Assembly (NCBI GenBank): GCA_029582265.1
Contig: CM055816.1
Coordinates: forward strand, 79,974,472-80,038,471
From: Zoroaster sp. YZ-2022
Lineage: Eukaryota; Echinodermata; Asteroidea; Forcipulatida; Zoroasteridae
DNA: 64,000 bases
Reading direction: 5' to 3'
Shown here: positions 23,282 through 35,773 of the stretch, in pieces
Layout: every line of letters begins with the position of its first letter
Numbering within the stretch: position 1 is the stretch's first letter
Made by a program: the position numbers and the translations under genes
Notes under the pieces: generated by a model
Database searches by the model: none
What the model was told of the DNA's origin: nothing
What the model saw: only the letters and a program-made list of their open reading frames with translations

Positions 23282-26200
23282 CTACTCTTCATTTACTGTA
23301 CCTTTCAGTTGTTTGTAGTACCCATGGTAGCATGATGGAATTATCCTGGTCTCACACAGGTTGATAAGATCTGCAAGCTTTTTAGAACTGATTGTGAGAG
23401 GTGCATTGTACAGGGGTTTTCTTTCTGTTCTTACCTTGTCACTTGATCTCCTCCGACCTGCTACACTGGCTTGAATGACACGGAACTCTTCGTCTAGATT
23501 GTATTTGAACTGTATTTCTGTGGGCCTAGCTTTCTCAAATCTCAACTGTTTAATCTTAAGCCAGTGGACTTGCTCTCCATTAATATCCTTTTTCACATTG
23601 CTGAAGAGCACACTACCCAAGTAATGCAGATCAATGATGTCTTTGTACGTTAACTGAATTACCTTGTATGGTTGTTGTCTTCTAGCCATCCTAATTAGTA
23701 TTGCCCAACTGTCGGGGTGGAAGACTGGGACATGTTTCTTTGCACGTTCTATGGTTGAGTGAATGGAATCAACTTCCATTTGTGTATGGCCTGTCTCAAG
23801 AAATTTGTGGTCAACTGTATTGATGTGAGTGCTTGTTCGAACTACATAGTTAAGAGCTGCAGCAACATACTGATTCCTATTTTGGCCGCCACAGCAGTCA
23901 GAAAACAAGCTGACATGCTGTACTGTTTCTGGAAGCTTTTCTAAATGCTCAATAAGGCAAGTGCCTATCTCACTTGAGCCGCGTGCCCTGTTCTCTTCGG
24001 ACCATAGGTAACAGGTTCCTTCATGGTTTGACTGATTGTACAATGTTAAATTGTACGATGACAGTTTCCGTTTGTAATACAGGACTGAAACCTCTGAACA
24101 CGGAGTCTGTAACACCTGTTGCAAGTCGAATGTAAACGAATTGAATGAAGGATCTTCCTTTGCCCTGTTTTTGTCACTTAGTTTTTCTGCCCGACATCTT
24201 TCTTTATTGAAGAGGTGCAAATCTTGAGCATCTCGTTCCTTTACTTTTTCTTCTTTTGTTAGACTGTCGAACACAGTACACTGTTTGCATTGGTCCTTTT
24301 TGGGTTTGTGAAAACCAAGATTGTACTCAGTATTGAAAACTTTGCGATACATCGTCAATGATTTAGCCTTCTCTTTGCACTCACTTTTGTACATTTCATA
24401 CATTTTCTTGACACTCAAATGAGAGGCCAGATATTTTCTCTTAGTGGATTGTCTACAGTAGTGTGACTCCACACATGGAAATTTCTCAATGTGTTTTCTT
24501 ACCTTGTCTAGTTCAGGAGTACCCACCTCATTACCACTAGACCCCTTACCACGGCCATCACTTAGTGGAATTGCACTCTTTATTTTTTTCTTAATCGTAC
24601 AATTGACCGTCTTTTCTGTGACACTCAACGTGTTCAAGAAAATGTGCTGCAAACTTGTACTCTTTTGTTCTCGAGAGTGAGAAAATACGCTCTCGGATTG
24701 TGCTCTCGCCGATTATTGGAACCAACTTTTTTTGGTGGAACACTTAGAACATTTTGTGCAATATAATTGCGTTGGGTGTCAAAGCTCCCCGATCCCCAGT
24801 AGCTCTTGAAGATGTTTTCTCTTTCTTCCAGTGTGACGTTTTCACAGCACTTCAACGGGCAACTGCGTGTACACCCAGGTTTAATTTTCTTACTTTGAAT
24901 ATTTTGCCCTTTCGAAGTTGTATAACTTTCACCTTTGTTTTTCTTCACTTTCCTTTCATTCTTCTTCCATAAGTGAGAGTGGGTCTGCCTCTTCCTTGTC
25001 CCTGATTGTACCTGGAAAAAAACATTCCTATTTATATTTATTTATACTAACATTTTTTAAGCAGAAAAATTATGGTCTGGTTTTTGTATTCTGGGTAGCA
25101 CAAACAAATTGGACAAAAAAGTAAAAAGAACATAAATATTACGTGACTCCGGGAGCTTGTTTCCCTCCAATGTTGCCCTGGTGTCTACCGGTGGCACAGC
25201 CTCTCGCGTCACGGCAAGCATCTCAGCAACCACAGAATTCTAGGATCAAAAGTGCCACTTTGCTTTTAATATGAATGAAACAAAGCAACTTAGTTCCTCT
25301 TCCATTTGTGAATAGTAGTTGACAGAGGAACTGTTTAATCGCCGGTCCTATGTGGGCCTATATGCCACTACTTTTTCATGAAAAAAAACAACAGAGGACT
25401 ATTTTGGTGCACATATTCACAAATACCTGGCACATTTTTATTATTCCGATTGATAAAGAGCCTGTCAGGTGGTCGTGTTTAATCCGTTGTTTAATATTGA
25501 CTAGGAGTTGATTAGACATAACATGTATGTTGTCACTGGTTGTCCTGTACACAGTAAAGAGAGCTTGAGAATGCGCTGTATAACACGTGCTATCTCTTGC
25601 ATACACATAATGTTATTGTGGAATACATTTCATTAGTTAGGTCTACCTGGTCGGTTCCACGAAAAGCATGTGCTGGTCTCTCGCTCTCAATTCCAGCGTC
25701 ATTACCTGTGAACATGTCACTGTCAATAGACATGGCATCCTCATCATTTGAGATCTGAAACGTCAAATTGCACATTATAATTTGGTTGATGTGAATGTAA
25801 ATGTTGTATGCATAAGTGGACAGTTTCTTCGATTTCAATGTTGATTTTACATTTTCAAAATGCAAGATTTTGTCACAGAAAGGAAAAAACAACAAAATTT
25901 ACCTCTAATGTTTCAACATCTCCAATCAATGAATTGAGAAGTTGCATGCACTCAGAATTCAGCGGCATGTCACCATCATCCACATCACTGACCTATAAGA
26001 ATAAATGCGAGTTAAAATCAATACAATATCAGAAGACAATAAGCTAATGCAGCTGCAACAATGCTTCATCACCAATGTTTAGTGCAGGCTTGGGCATTGT
26101 TTGTCAACTATTGACAGCTTCGACAGTATACATGTGCAAGCCTAAATTATTATTATTACTATTAGCAATTCAAACATGCATGTCAGCAACATGGTTTCAC

Positions 26201-26982
26201 GTTAACATTTACTTACAGTTTGATTAGTTTTGTGCAAATTATTCCTGATGGTGGCAAGCGGCACGTCATCCTCATCACTATCTGCCATATCTGTAACCTG
26301 AGGTTAGAGTACAAGGAATGACCAGCGCCATATTACACTGAAAACTCTGAGAGGTCTACATAAGGCACTATTATTATTATTAAAAAGCTCATAATATCTC
26401 CTTGAAATTTCACAATTTACTGAATATGGAGCCCAAGACAAGACACAACTTTATCGGAGGGATTATAAACCACTCACTGCATATCAATTATACCAACGTT
26501 ACTGTTTGTCAACAGGACAGAATGCAGTATCCAACTACCATTTTGGAGTTGAGAACAATGTGCACAATTTCTTCCCGAATCAAAAACACATGAATTACTG
26601 ACACCCTGTTTCATCGCAAAATTCATCAATCATTCATTGTGTAAATTTTAGGGTCTTATAAAAAATATAAATAAATACGGACAGAAAAGTCATGAACATA
26701 GTTGTACCTGCATTCTTTCCTGCTAACATAACATGGTCATGGATGGTGTTCGTACATATATATGCCATAATTACGTATTTATGAAGCCATATCACAACCG
26801 GTCAAGGCATTTTAGTTACCCTCAATTATTGAAACTTGAAAGAACATGTTTGAAAAGTTCCTTATTTTAAAATAAAATACGATACTTATATAAAAGTAGG
26901 ACTATAGGGCCTACCTATTTACAACAAGATAATAATACATGTAAGAAGTTAAATGCGAAACTAAACTTACCTTATTTTCCAT
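23282..26982 (-). CDS. Transposase of transposon A, five exons, one frameshift
   Basis: Exons: 26982-26971 (M-E-N-K), 26297-26217, 25992-25903, 25754-25647 and 25011-23282; every junction is GT..AG in phase 0. The first exons are acidic (MADSDEDDVPLATI, DVDDGDMPLNSE), followed by a basic stretch and Cys motif (CTRSCPLKCCENVTLEER), VCS, then the catalytic-like region: HKPKKDQCKQC, FTFDLQQVLQTP, VSLFSDCCGGQNRNQ and LETGHTQMEVDSIHSTIER, which supply conserved acidic residues of a probable RNase-H-fold transposase. About 670 aa when joined. One base is missing in a homopolymer (plus-strand A4 at 24,639-24,642; T4 on the coding strand), splitting it between VQVCSTF and FLNTLSV; the related gene in transposon B aligns straight across this point. 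Function inferred: DNA cleavage at the 28-bp ends. Confidence 0.75.
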
Positions 26983-27626
26983 GATGCCTCACGCTCGGAA
27001 TGGAGACTTGTCACCAGGGCGCAGCCATTTTGAAATCAAACCCATAACGCCGTGAGTGCCAATAGTCATGCGCGTGAAAATGAAGTTCCGTGTGCATTAA
27101 CAAGACATGACCAAAATGCCGTTTCCAGAATTGATTAGTCAGACTATTTCCGAATGTTGTTCTATTCTATTACTACATCTGAACAGATTTATATCTTATA
27201 AATTAATTTGTCATGAATTAGGCCTGTTATAATGTTGGCGTATGAATAATTACAATGTTAAACGTTATGCAAACTTCAGAGCAAATTAAATAGGCAAGGC
27301 GTATAATGCCTTTTTCCTGTAAGGTAAACTTTAACATTTTGAAGAGTGTAAGGTCTTTTAAGATTATAAGTCCTTTTAACTTGAACTTGGAAAAATATTG
27401 CAATACTAAAAGGTCTTATAGGCTCATAAGTCCTTTTCCCATCAAATCGACATGATTATAAACCCTTTCTGCTCTGAGTGGTGTGTCGAAATGAATATAA
27501 GTCCTTTTGAAAAATGCTAATTACTAATTAATTAGACTATAGTAATTACCACAAACCTCCCATGATGGAAGATGGTAATACACTGACTCAATTACAATAA
27601 AAAAAATGTTTTAACCTTAAGTGTTG

Positions 27627-27654
27627 TATAAGTCCTTTCTGCTCTGAGCCGACG
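27627..27654 (-). repeat. Right terminal inverted repeat of transposon A
   Basis: Perfect 28-base inverted match to the left end; target duplication ATGT follows immediately. Confidence 0.9.
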
Positions 27655-27658
27655 ATGT

Positions 27659-28048
27659 ACAACCCCTATCCCTAGAACTATGACTATAAATTTATATGCA
27701 CACCTATGGTGTCTTTTTTGAACAAAAAAATCGCCAAAATCAAGCTTTTTATGTTGTATGACTGAGCTCGGGGATACAGTATAATACAGGGCTTGATTTT
27801 TATTTATTTTTTTCATGAAAGTCACCCTAGGCATGCATCTGTGACGGACATATAAATTCTGTTGCAGTTACTATGGAATGACTTACTGAGGTTAGTATGG
27901 AGCCAATAGAGTACCGGTAATAAACCTCAGTTCTAGGATTACACAACCCCAATCCGTAAAGACTGCTACATAGCCTACAACATGAATACTCTCAAATGAT
28001 GGGTATATTAATCATTCTTAATTTTATATCCAAGGTTAAAAAAGCCAG
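27659..28048. other. Spacer between transposon A and BEN exons
   Basis: No ORF or repeat recognised. Confidence 0.5.
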
Positions 28049-29197
28049 CAACTGCAAAAGAGAGGTGAGGACATCATCCAGAAATTTAAATTACAGTCAT
28101 CTCTGTCTGATAACAACACCAAAGAAGTAGCATGTTGTTCACACTGTGCAAGTTTGTCAAATGGAATCGCCCAACTTCGTCAAGAGCTACAAATTCTCCA
28201 CGAAGGTAAACTAAACCGTGGGTAAACAATCGTGTTTTTGAAACATCACATGTACAACAGATGTAAAACCATTTCAATTTTTTTTTTTAGATATTACATG
28301 TCAAATTTGTAAAGCGTGATTGCCTATTTTGACATGATTTTCACATTTCGGTTTAGTGGTATGTCTCTTTAAGACTGGGGGATTTGAGTAAGTGTATTGT
28401 CTAAAATACAATGCTCTGCCATGCCTTTTTATTCAATGGTTGTTCATATGTTGTGCAGAGTGTATCACAGCACAACACTCATGATAAAGACATTAAAATA
28501 GACCCCGTTTTTATTTTTCAGATGTGCGTACTGCATTAAACAAACCAGCCATCATCAATCAAAAACATGTAACCACCGTGGATATGCCTCCGGCTCCCTC
28601 AACCACTCAAGGCACTAACTGCACTGTATGTAAAAAAAATTGTATTACATATTACAACCAGAATGGATAATGAGTTGTGTATTTTTTCTAGCATGGACAG
28701 GGCATACCAGATCACACATTTATTCACACATGAGGGTTTCATACAAAGTTGTATGCATAGCACCAGTCCAGAAGCACAACAAATTAGTGCTCGACACAAC
28801 ACATTGACATTTTTATGCAGATGAACTTAATTTCAAAATTTACAAGACTTGCATTATGCTGGAATAGTATTTCTGCAAAATTGGATGATGTTAATACTGG
28901 CCAAGTTCAGCTTTGACTTTGAAAGTATAGGTTTTGCTGTTTATACTCGATATAAAATAATGTGCACATGTTACTGCTTTTCACATGTAAAGGGTTCACC
29001 AGCTGTAGTGACATTTATCACACCGACCCAACTGCAGAGATGCAAACATTCGGACTATCGACGCCTGACCAGAGACCTGATGAGTACTTTGTTTTCACAC
29101 ACAGAAATGGGCATGTGCAGCGTCACAGGGAAAAAAGGAATTGGTCAAACAGAGGAGAGACCAGCTCTACCCCCCAAAAAGATGGAAGCTCTTCTTG
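28049..29197 (+). CDS. BEN-domain protein gene (partial, three exons)
   Basis: Exons 28049-28205, 28522-28625 and 28993-29197 join in phase (1, then 0). Exon 1 is a coiled-coil segment (QLQKRGEDIIQKFKLQSS) with a CCSHC cluster and heptad-like leucines (LSNGIAQLRQELQIL). Exon 2 is a Pro/Thr linker. Exon 3 is a BEN-type core: KHSDYRRLTRDLMSTLFSHT, MCSVTGKKG and ALPPKKMEALL. BEN domains bind DNA or chromatin in animal transcription factors and some viral or transposon proteins. A possible next exon is 30481-30504 (VMEQISKC), and an upstream exon may be 18791. Start and end are not visible. It could be a host gene, with transposon A lying in its intron region, or itself transposon-derived. Confidence 0.6.
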
Positions 29198-30890
29198 GTA
29201 TGTGAATCTGTGACATTTTGTACCTATTCAACTGCCAAATCTTTTGTACACAATTTGAGTATGAGTTTCCAATCTTGACAAAATCTGCAAAATCTTTGTC
29301 ATACTTTGTAGGCTGAGGTGGGAATGATTTATTTCATAATTTTAAGAGAAGGGTAGGAAAAACATTTATATACTATTGAGGCATTTTACTTGAACTGAAG
29401 TCTCAATTCAATTCTGTAAAAAAATATATTGTCAATGCTTTAAACCATTAGAGTATAACCTTTGCCATTGAACAAACCTATTTTACAAACATAATTTTAA
29501 AACTTAAAAATACTTAAAGGAAAATGTTTAAAAGGAAAAAAAGTGCAATGTTGGTTTTTGGAATAGTAATTTAATTCCAAATCCTCTAGTATTCAATAAA
29601 CACACCATACAAACAACCTATGAAAATTTCATCAAATTCGATGATCATGTTTTAATGAAAATAACGAAAAACTGAACAGATGTTGTGCACATTCATATAA
29701 GGTTTATTTCGATTGCAGCAGTCAAAATAAGCAACAGTGATTTTGGGGGGTCTCAAATTCCATTTTTTATTTATTTTTAATTTTTTAAACTTTCGACAGT
29801 ATTTCAGGCGGAATTGGTAGTGGTATGAACTTTATAATTAGTGAGCTTTCAGATTGAAACGAATAATTTTATTTTTTATAATTACTGATCCTGTTCTCTG
29901 TCTTTAAATACAATTGTGGAATTTTACTGTCATGTTTAAGTAGCTTCTCAAAAGTAAATATCAACAAAGCTTATTCTCCAACTTACAAATTTGAAGCTTT
30001 TAATTTTTAATTTTTTTTTTAAGAATACGTGCAGAAGAAATTTGGCATATAAACTCAAGGACGTAAGAACATCTGCTTCAAGAAAGAATGAGTCCTAAAT
30101 ACGGTTGTTGTTCAGTAATTTTTACTTGAGGGTGACCCTCAGATCATTTGAAAGTAAAACATTTCAAACTTTTGTTCTTAATGAAAGAAATGTCTCTTAA
30201 CGATTCATTTGTGTTAACTTGGGTGTAAATTCAAGAAATTTGCACATGTAACGTTTAGTCAAAGCTACTAATCCATCATAGTCCATGAGCCAGCCAATTT
30301 ATGGAGTGAGTTTGGAGGATAAATCTAAGAGTTAAAGTTTTCTGAGAGCCACCTTTAAATTATTTTAAAATTGTAAACTTGTTGGATTCTCTTGTCATGC
30401 CATCTTTGAAAAATGTTGTTGCTCTTTGTGTTTAAGTATATATTAAATAATATTTCATTCGAAATCCTACTTATTTGCAGTTATGGAACAAATAAGTAAA
30501 TGCAGGTAAAACTATATGTAACACAAGATACAACATCTCAGACAGCAAAACTTTCTAGTACCAGTATGCCAATGATACATTTTTACAAAGTTTTGTTATA
30601 TTTTTTGTTAAAATTTTTACAGAGTGATTATTATTTTTACGTAAAATCAATTGTTCAGGACAAAGATGTAGGCCTATGCCGGATTAAAAGGTTAATTCTT
30701 ATGAATAAAATATGATGACAATCTTTTATCATCATTGCACACAATAATTTGTGCATACCTATTTTTTTGGACTGGAAGTTTGGAAGTTTGTCATGTAAGG
30801 TCAGTGCATTGTTAACACGAATGAAGATATTAACCAAGGAGGTACGGAGTCTATGTAGGTAGCGAATGGGAAGTGGGTAAAAATGTCCAT
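29198..30890. other. Intron or spacer with a dispersed repeat copy
   Basis: Includes one copy of a dispersed repeat (29,560-29,920) and a possible micro-exon at 30,481-30,504 bounded by TTTGCAG and GTAAAAC. Otherwise AT-rich. Confidence 0.4.
29560..29920 (+). repeat. Dispersed repeat, copy 1 of 3
   Basis: It shares in order AATTCCxATCCTCTAG, TTGTGCACATTC, a GGTATGAACTTTATAAT-type phrase, AGTGAGCTTTCAGATTGAAAC and GATCC...TGTCTTTAAAT with copies at about 40,150-40,510 and 40,730-41,130, in the same orientation and strongly diverged. Confidence 0.5.
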
Positions 30891-31480
30891 AAAAAAATTA
30901 ACATGAGAAATCCAATGGGAAAATAAGTGGGAATGTCTTGAAATAACATGGGAAATATTGATGGGAAATGTTTAGTATCGCCATGGGAAATCCAGGAAAT
31001 CACTTGGGAATATTGATGGGAAATGTTTAGTACAGGCATGGGAAATCCAGGAAATCACATGGGAATATTGATGGGAAATGTTTAATATCGCCATGGGAAA
31101 TCCAGGAAATCACATGGGAATATTGATGGGAAATGTTTAGTATAGCCATGGGAAATCACATGGGAATATTGATGGGAAATGTTTAGTATAGCCATGGGAA
31201 ATCCAGGAAATCACATGGGAATATTGATGGGAAATGTTTAGTATAGCCATGGGATATCCAGGAAATCACATGGGAATATTGATGGGAAATGTTTAGTAAA
31301 TAACATGGCAAATATTAAGAATTCCCATGGGAAAAGCGTATGGGAAAATTCCCCATAATACATGGTGCAGCCAAATCACCAATGGGATCCCATAGAATCC
31401 CCTTTGACTAAATCCCATGGGATTTGCGTGGGAGATTCCCATGGGATTTTGTATGGGAGAATTTCCGTAAGGTCTAGTCT
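30890..31480. repeat. CCATGG-rich minisatellite (copy 2)
   Basis: 55-bp units (ATTGATGGGAAATGTTTAGT / ATAGCCATGGGAAATCCAGG) repeat about six times from 30,962 to 31,290, one copy being shortened. The right end, read on minus, is CCTTACGGAAATTCTCCC, matching the left end of the 11.5 kb array. Confidence 0.8.
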
Positions 31481-31600
31481 GTTGCAAATGGCCTGTGATA
31501 AGTTAAGGTTTGTCAGATGACTGATTTAACATAGTCGGTCGTAATGTAGAGCTATGACTAATTAAAATGACACTTGACTTGACAAACATGCTTGGTCATT
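31481..31600. repeat. GACTAAT-rich block (copy 2)
   Basis: Contains TCTAGTCTGTTGC, AGATGACTGATT and ATGACTAATTAAAATGACACTTGAC next to the CCTTACGG end of the minisatellite. Related to the blocks at 11.3 and 41.7 kb. Confidence 0.4.
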
Positions 31601-32338
31601 TTCCCGCAGTCCAAATTTAGGCGGGAAAAAGTTGTTCGCTCCTCCGCCATCTTTAGTATAGTACATGTGTCAATACGTACGACGACAACCACCACACGTC
31701 ACACACACACACACACCCTCACATATGCTGACAAGTGGGGTAATCCTTTGTTCGTTCTATTATCCCTTTTCTATAGAATTCTCCAGTGGGGTACCAGATT
31801 TTCTATAGATTCTTTGTGGGGTACCATTGTTCCATTGTGTTTGGTACCCCACAACGAATGGCGTGTAAGAACACACACTCACACACACACACCGTGTACA
31901 TACACGTAAGTACGTACACTAAGGCATGCTACTAAAACTTCTCTGCAAATCTTCACTTCGACGAGATTATGTCCACTGCTCAAAGGTATGTCTTAATGAA
32001 TTTTATTTACTAATTGAGATTGAGATATAAGGCCTTTTCACACTATGTACCTCTTACACGTGTAGAAGTGTACACGGTTCCACTCCGTGTTGACTCTGAA
32101 GAATTTCAACACGGTTCAATTCCGGTATGATTTCACACTATCCGTTTTGGGGTTACACGTGTAACTATCCGACACGGATCCGACACGTGTAATTGCTCGA
32201 TCATTTCACACTACGCTCGAGTCTACACTGGTCACAGCAGAAAGTCCCACACTGCATTGCTACACTGCGTTGCGAGCAACACGTTGCTAGGAGACGCTTG
32301 TGTGTGGTGGTGTTGTGGTGGGTACGTACATTTCCAAA

Positions 32339-34236
32339 ATGGCTGCGGTCGATGAAGTTTATCTGATGTGTTTTATGTTCATGTATTTGAGCTTGCTACG
32401 GAAGAAAAGGGGTAGCATAGAACGCACCCGAAGTCGCAGAATGATGCTGCTAAATAGACGGCGTTTTCGAAGGATGAGACGTGAGCTGATGGCGCAGGAT
32501 CGGCTTGCTTTCGTGATGAAAATCATGAGCTTTGTTTCCGGAACCGTCCTCCAATCAAACCGGGCACTCTGGTCAACGGAGAAAAGTGACCACTGGTGGC
32601 ATTACATCGCAAACCGGGTAAAGTTCGCCCCTTCATTTTGTTTTTACAAAAAACTAACGTGACACTTTTTCGGCAGATTAAATTTTAAATAATGGCATAA
32701 ATAAATAAGTCACGTTAGGGTTTCTAAACTGATTTAAAATGCTTTTTATGGTCATGTTTATGAGTGACTTAAAAAACCTTAGAATAGATTGTGACTGAGT
32801 GATGACGGTCATGACGGTCGTTGTCGGTTACGCAATAGGCTTTTATTGTTTTATTTAAAAGTTTGTTGATTTATTTATTTATTTTTTAACTCAATTTCTT
32901 AACGAGTAACGTTAACGTTACAATACAACTACAAGGCTACGTACGTTAAATTTTAAAACAGAACATTCATAAATAGGCCCTCCCGACCCTAGTACTCAAA
33001 ATAAATAAAAGACTACACACAGTTTTCCTGAACGAATCATGCCTGGTGAATTGATTTTGACAGCCAGGCATTACTGTCTTTGACAGTGACCCTGACTGAC
33101 AAAAGTTAATTTGGTAGGCCCCTAGTTTTATTAAATTATTGTTCTTGCGACATTACATTTAGGCTATATGCATTATTTTTTAAAGTCTACATATTATTTT
33201 TGTATTTTTGATACTAATACGTTTTCTTTTCTTCTCATACATGTAGGTATTTACCGATAATGATTGGGTACGCCACTTTCGCATGAAACGCAACACCTTT
33301 AATTATTTATGTGACCAACTTCGCCCCCATGTTGCAAAAGCAGACACTCATTTGCGTAGCGCAATTGGTGTTCAGAAGAGAGTTGCCATCACACTGTGGC
33401 GATTGGCGACAAATGTCGAGTACCGGACAATTGCACAACTTTTTGGAGTTGGCATTTCCACGGTATGCATCATTGTTCATGAAACATGCGCATCAATAGT
33501 GACCGTCTTGACACCGAGGTTGATTCGTTTGCCGACAGGAGAAGCTGTACAGCAAGTGGTGGATGGCTTTGAAGCTCGATGGTGGTTTCCGCAGTGCGGT
33601 GGAGCCATAGATGGTACTCATATACCTATTCTACCACGCGGGTTTAAGACGGATTTTTACAACCGTAAAGGTTGGTATTCTGTAGTTCTACAAGGCATGA
33701 TCGATCATCAGTACCGATTTCTCAACGTCAATTTTGGTTTTCCTGGTAGTGTCCATGATGCTCGTGTGTTTGCGAACTCTAGCATATACAAGTTGGGGGA
33801 AGGAGGCAAACTGTTCCCTCCAACAACTAGAAACATTAACGGTGTTGATGTGCCAATAGTCATCCTTGCGGACTCCGCCTATCCTCTACTTCCCTGGGTC
33901 ATGAAACCCTACGCTGACGCGGGTGCACTAACCACCAGAGAACAGAAAACATTCAACTACAGGCTGAGTCGAGCAAGGATGGTGACTGAAAATGCATATG
34001 GCCGTCTAAAAGGAAGATGGCGTATTCTCCTGAAAAGAAATGACACTAACCTAACATACCTTCCAAACCTCGTGCTGGCAGTTTGCACATTGCATAACCT
34101 ATGTGAAACAACAGAAGAGTTTGAGAACCACCTTCTTGAAGGCGTACCCGAAGCAGTGCCAAATCGTCAGTATGAGGGCGAAGCAAATAATTGGAAGTGC
34201 GACTTGATGATGCAGAGACCATCAGAGATGCATTGA
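32339..34236 (+). CDS. PIF/Harbinger transposase (HARBI1-like), intact, two exons
   Basis: Exons 32339-32617 and 33247-34236 join at a codon boundary (WWHYIANR | VFTDNDWVRHFRM), giving about 422 residues with no stop. The N-terminus is Arg-rich (RSRRMMLLNRRRFRRMRREL). A helix-turn-helix-like segment follows (VAITLWRLATNVEYRTIAQL). The DDE core has Asp in GGAIDGTHIPI, Asp in VILADSAYPLLPWVMKP and Glu in MVTENAYGRLKGRWRIL, with FPGSVHDARVF between. It acts in the nucleus to excise and insert the element, usually with the Myb-like partner encoded at the other end. ATG at 32339 is the first Met in frame downstream of the terminal region. Confidence 0.92.
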
Positions 34237-35773
34237 AACACCATGTATGTGCAAATCAGTTGTAGTGTACTGTGAGGACATGTACAAGTAGATCTTGATT
34301 TATGCCCTTAAAATGTTGTTTTGTCACATTTTGGTGTTCATTGAAATTCCGAATATTTTGCAGGGTCTGTAAAATAACAGGCTTTCAAAATTAAGGCCAA
34401 GTAAAAAATGTTTCTTTTCCTTGATAAAACAATGATATTATAAATATGAAAGAATACACATGTACAATAACATTCGTGTTGATCTTTGAATGTTCCACAA
34501 CATAAATAGTTTTCATATCATGACAGGAATGTACATTGTAACTAATTAGAATCAAGTAACAATTAAAAGTAAATGTGTAATGGGATTCTGATTTTCTTAA
34601 TGAAATAAATATTACAACTGTTGATGGGAAACACTTTCATTGTACATTGTCCATGTACGTATGATTAAATGTTTAATGTTTTAAAGAATCCAATAAGGTG
34701 TCAGGGATTGCTACAAAGATGGCTGCAGCATGATGGATGTCTATTATACTACAATATTAAATGGAAAACATCTTGTTGCTTGTTGTTTAAAGATCTTCTT
34801 TAACAAACACAGAAGTAACTTTTCTTTTAATGCAACAACAAAAATATTTTTGAACTTTTGTTTTTTGCAAGACACCTTTTTTACACCATTTTGTCACAGG
34901 ACAAATAGCAAAACATTACTGTTTTGTAGAATTCTCTATAAGGGGGCTTATCCATGAAGACCCTATGCAGCATGATGGCATTTATATTCCTAAATTAACG
35001 AATAGTTTAGTTGTTTATTTATGTAATTCATTAATTGTATGTTTCCTATTGAGTAGTTCACATTAAAAAGCTAATGTACTATTACAGGAATGATTGTATT
35101 CAGTCTATTTTGATATTAAGTAGAAACCATCCCCTTAACATGGCAAGTAAGTTATTTGGCAATGGCACACTCTGAATTTAATTTTTGACAAGATATTGCA
35201 CTCATGAACTGGCAATGTCATGAGTTTTAATTAGACAATGCTCACAAACAATGTTTATGTATCCCAGTGTTATATTAAAAAAAAAATACAAACAACTTCT
35301 AACAAAATGAACAATGAATGTGGGACTTTCTCAGCTGCTCAGCAAACTTGCAACACTGTTGTAACATCACCAGATATACATGTTTACATAAGTATAAAAA
35401 TACAATAATAATACCTGATGTTTTATAGAAAATATATTACTTTTATGACTATAAACTTAATAACAAAAATACCAGCAAAAGCACCATCTATGAGTTGCTA
35501 TTTGGAAAACATTTTAGTAAAAGTTTGACAAAGATTGCACAATTTATTTGGTGTGCATAAGATTGTTTTGAAAATTAAAGAGACCGTTACTTGGCAGGAG
35601 GCTCTGATAAGTCAACTCGACCTCATGACGATGATGATGAACACAAATAAGAACAGGAAATATGAAACAAATGAGTGTCTAAAAAATTAAATTATCGTTA
35701 ACAATCCTGAGCAGAAGTCTACATGCAAAAAGACGGGAAGTACATCACACACAATATTATGTCGGTTGTCAAC
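34237..35773. other. Non-coding centre of the Harbinger element
   Basis: Convergent 3' regions of the two genes; AT-rich, with no additional gene supported. Confidence 0.5.

Larger units (their letters stand above)
20464..27654 (-). mobile_element. DNA transposon A, complete, Sola-like (7,191 bp)
   Basis: The two ends are perfect 28-base inverted repeats beginning CGTCGGCTCAGAGCAGAAAG. They are flanked by a 4-bp direct duplication ATGT (20,460-20,463 and 27,655-27,658). Subterminal repeats of the form AAAAGGTCTTATAAGCTCAT occur at both ends, and an inner copy of the terminal motif (CTTTCTGCTCTGAG) lies at about 27,462. It encodes one multi-exon transposase on minus. The 4-bp duplication and the GQNxN transposase motif fit the Sola superfamily; that assignment is inference. 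A SINE sits inside. Confidence 0.85.
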
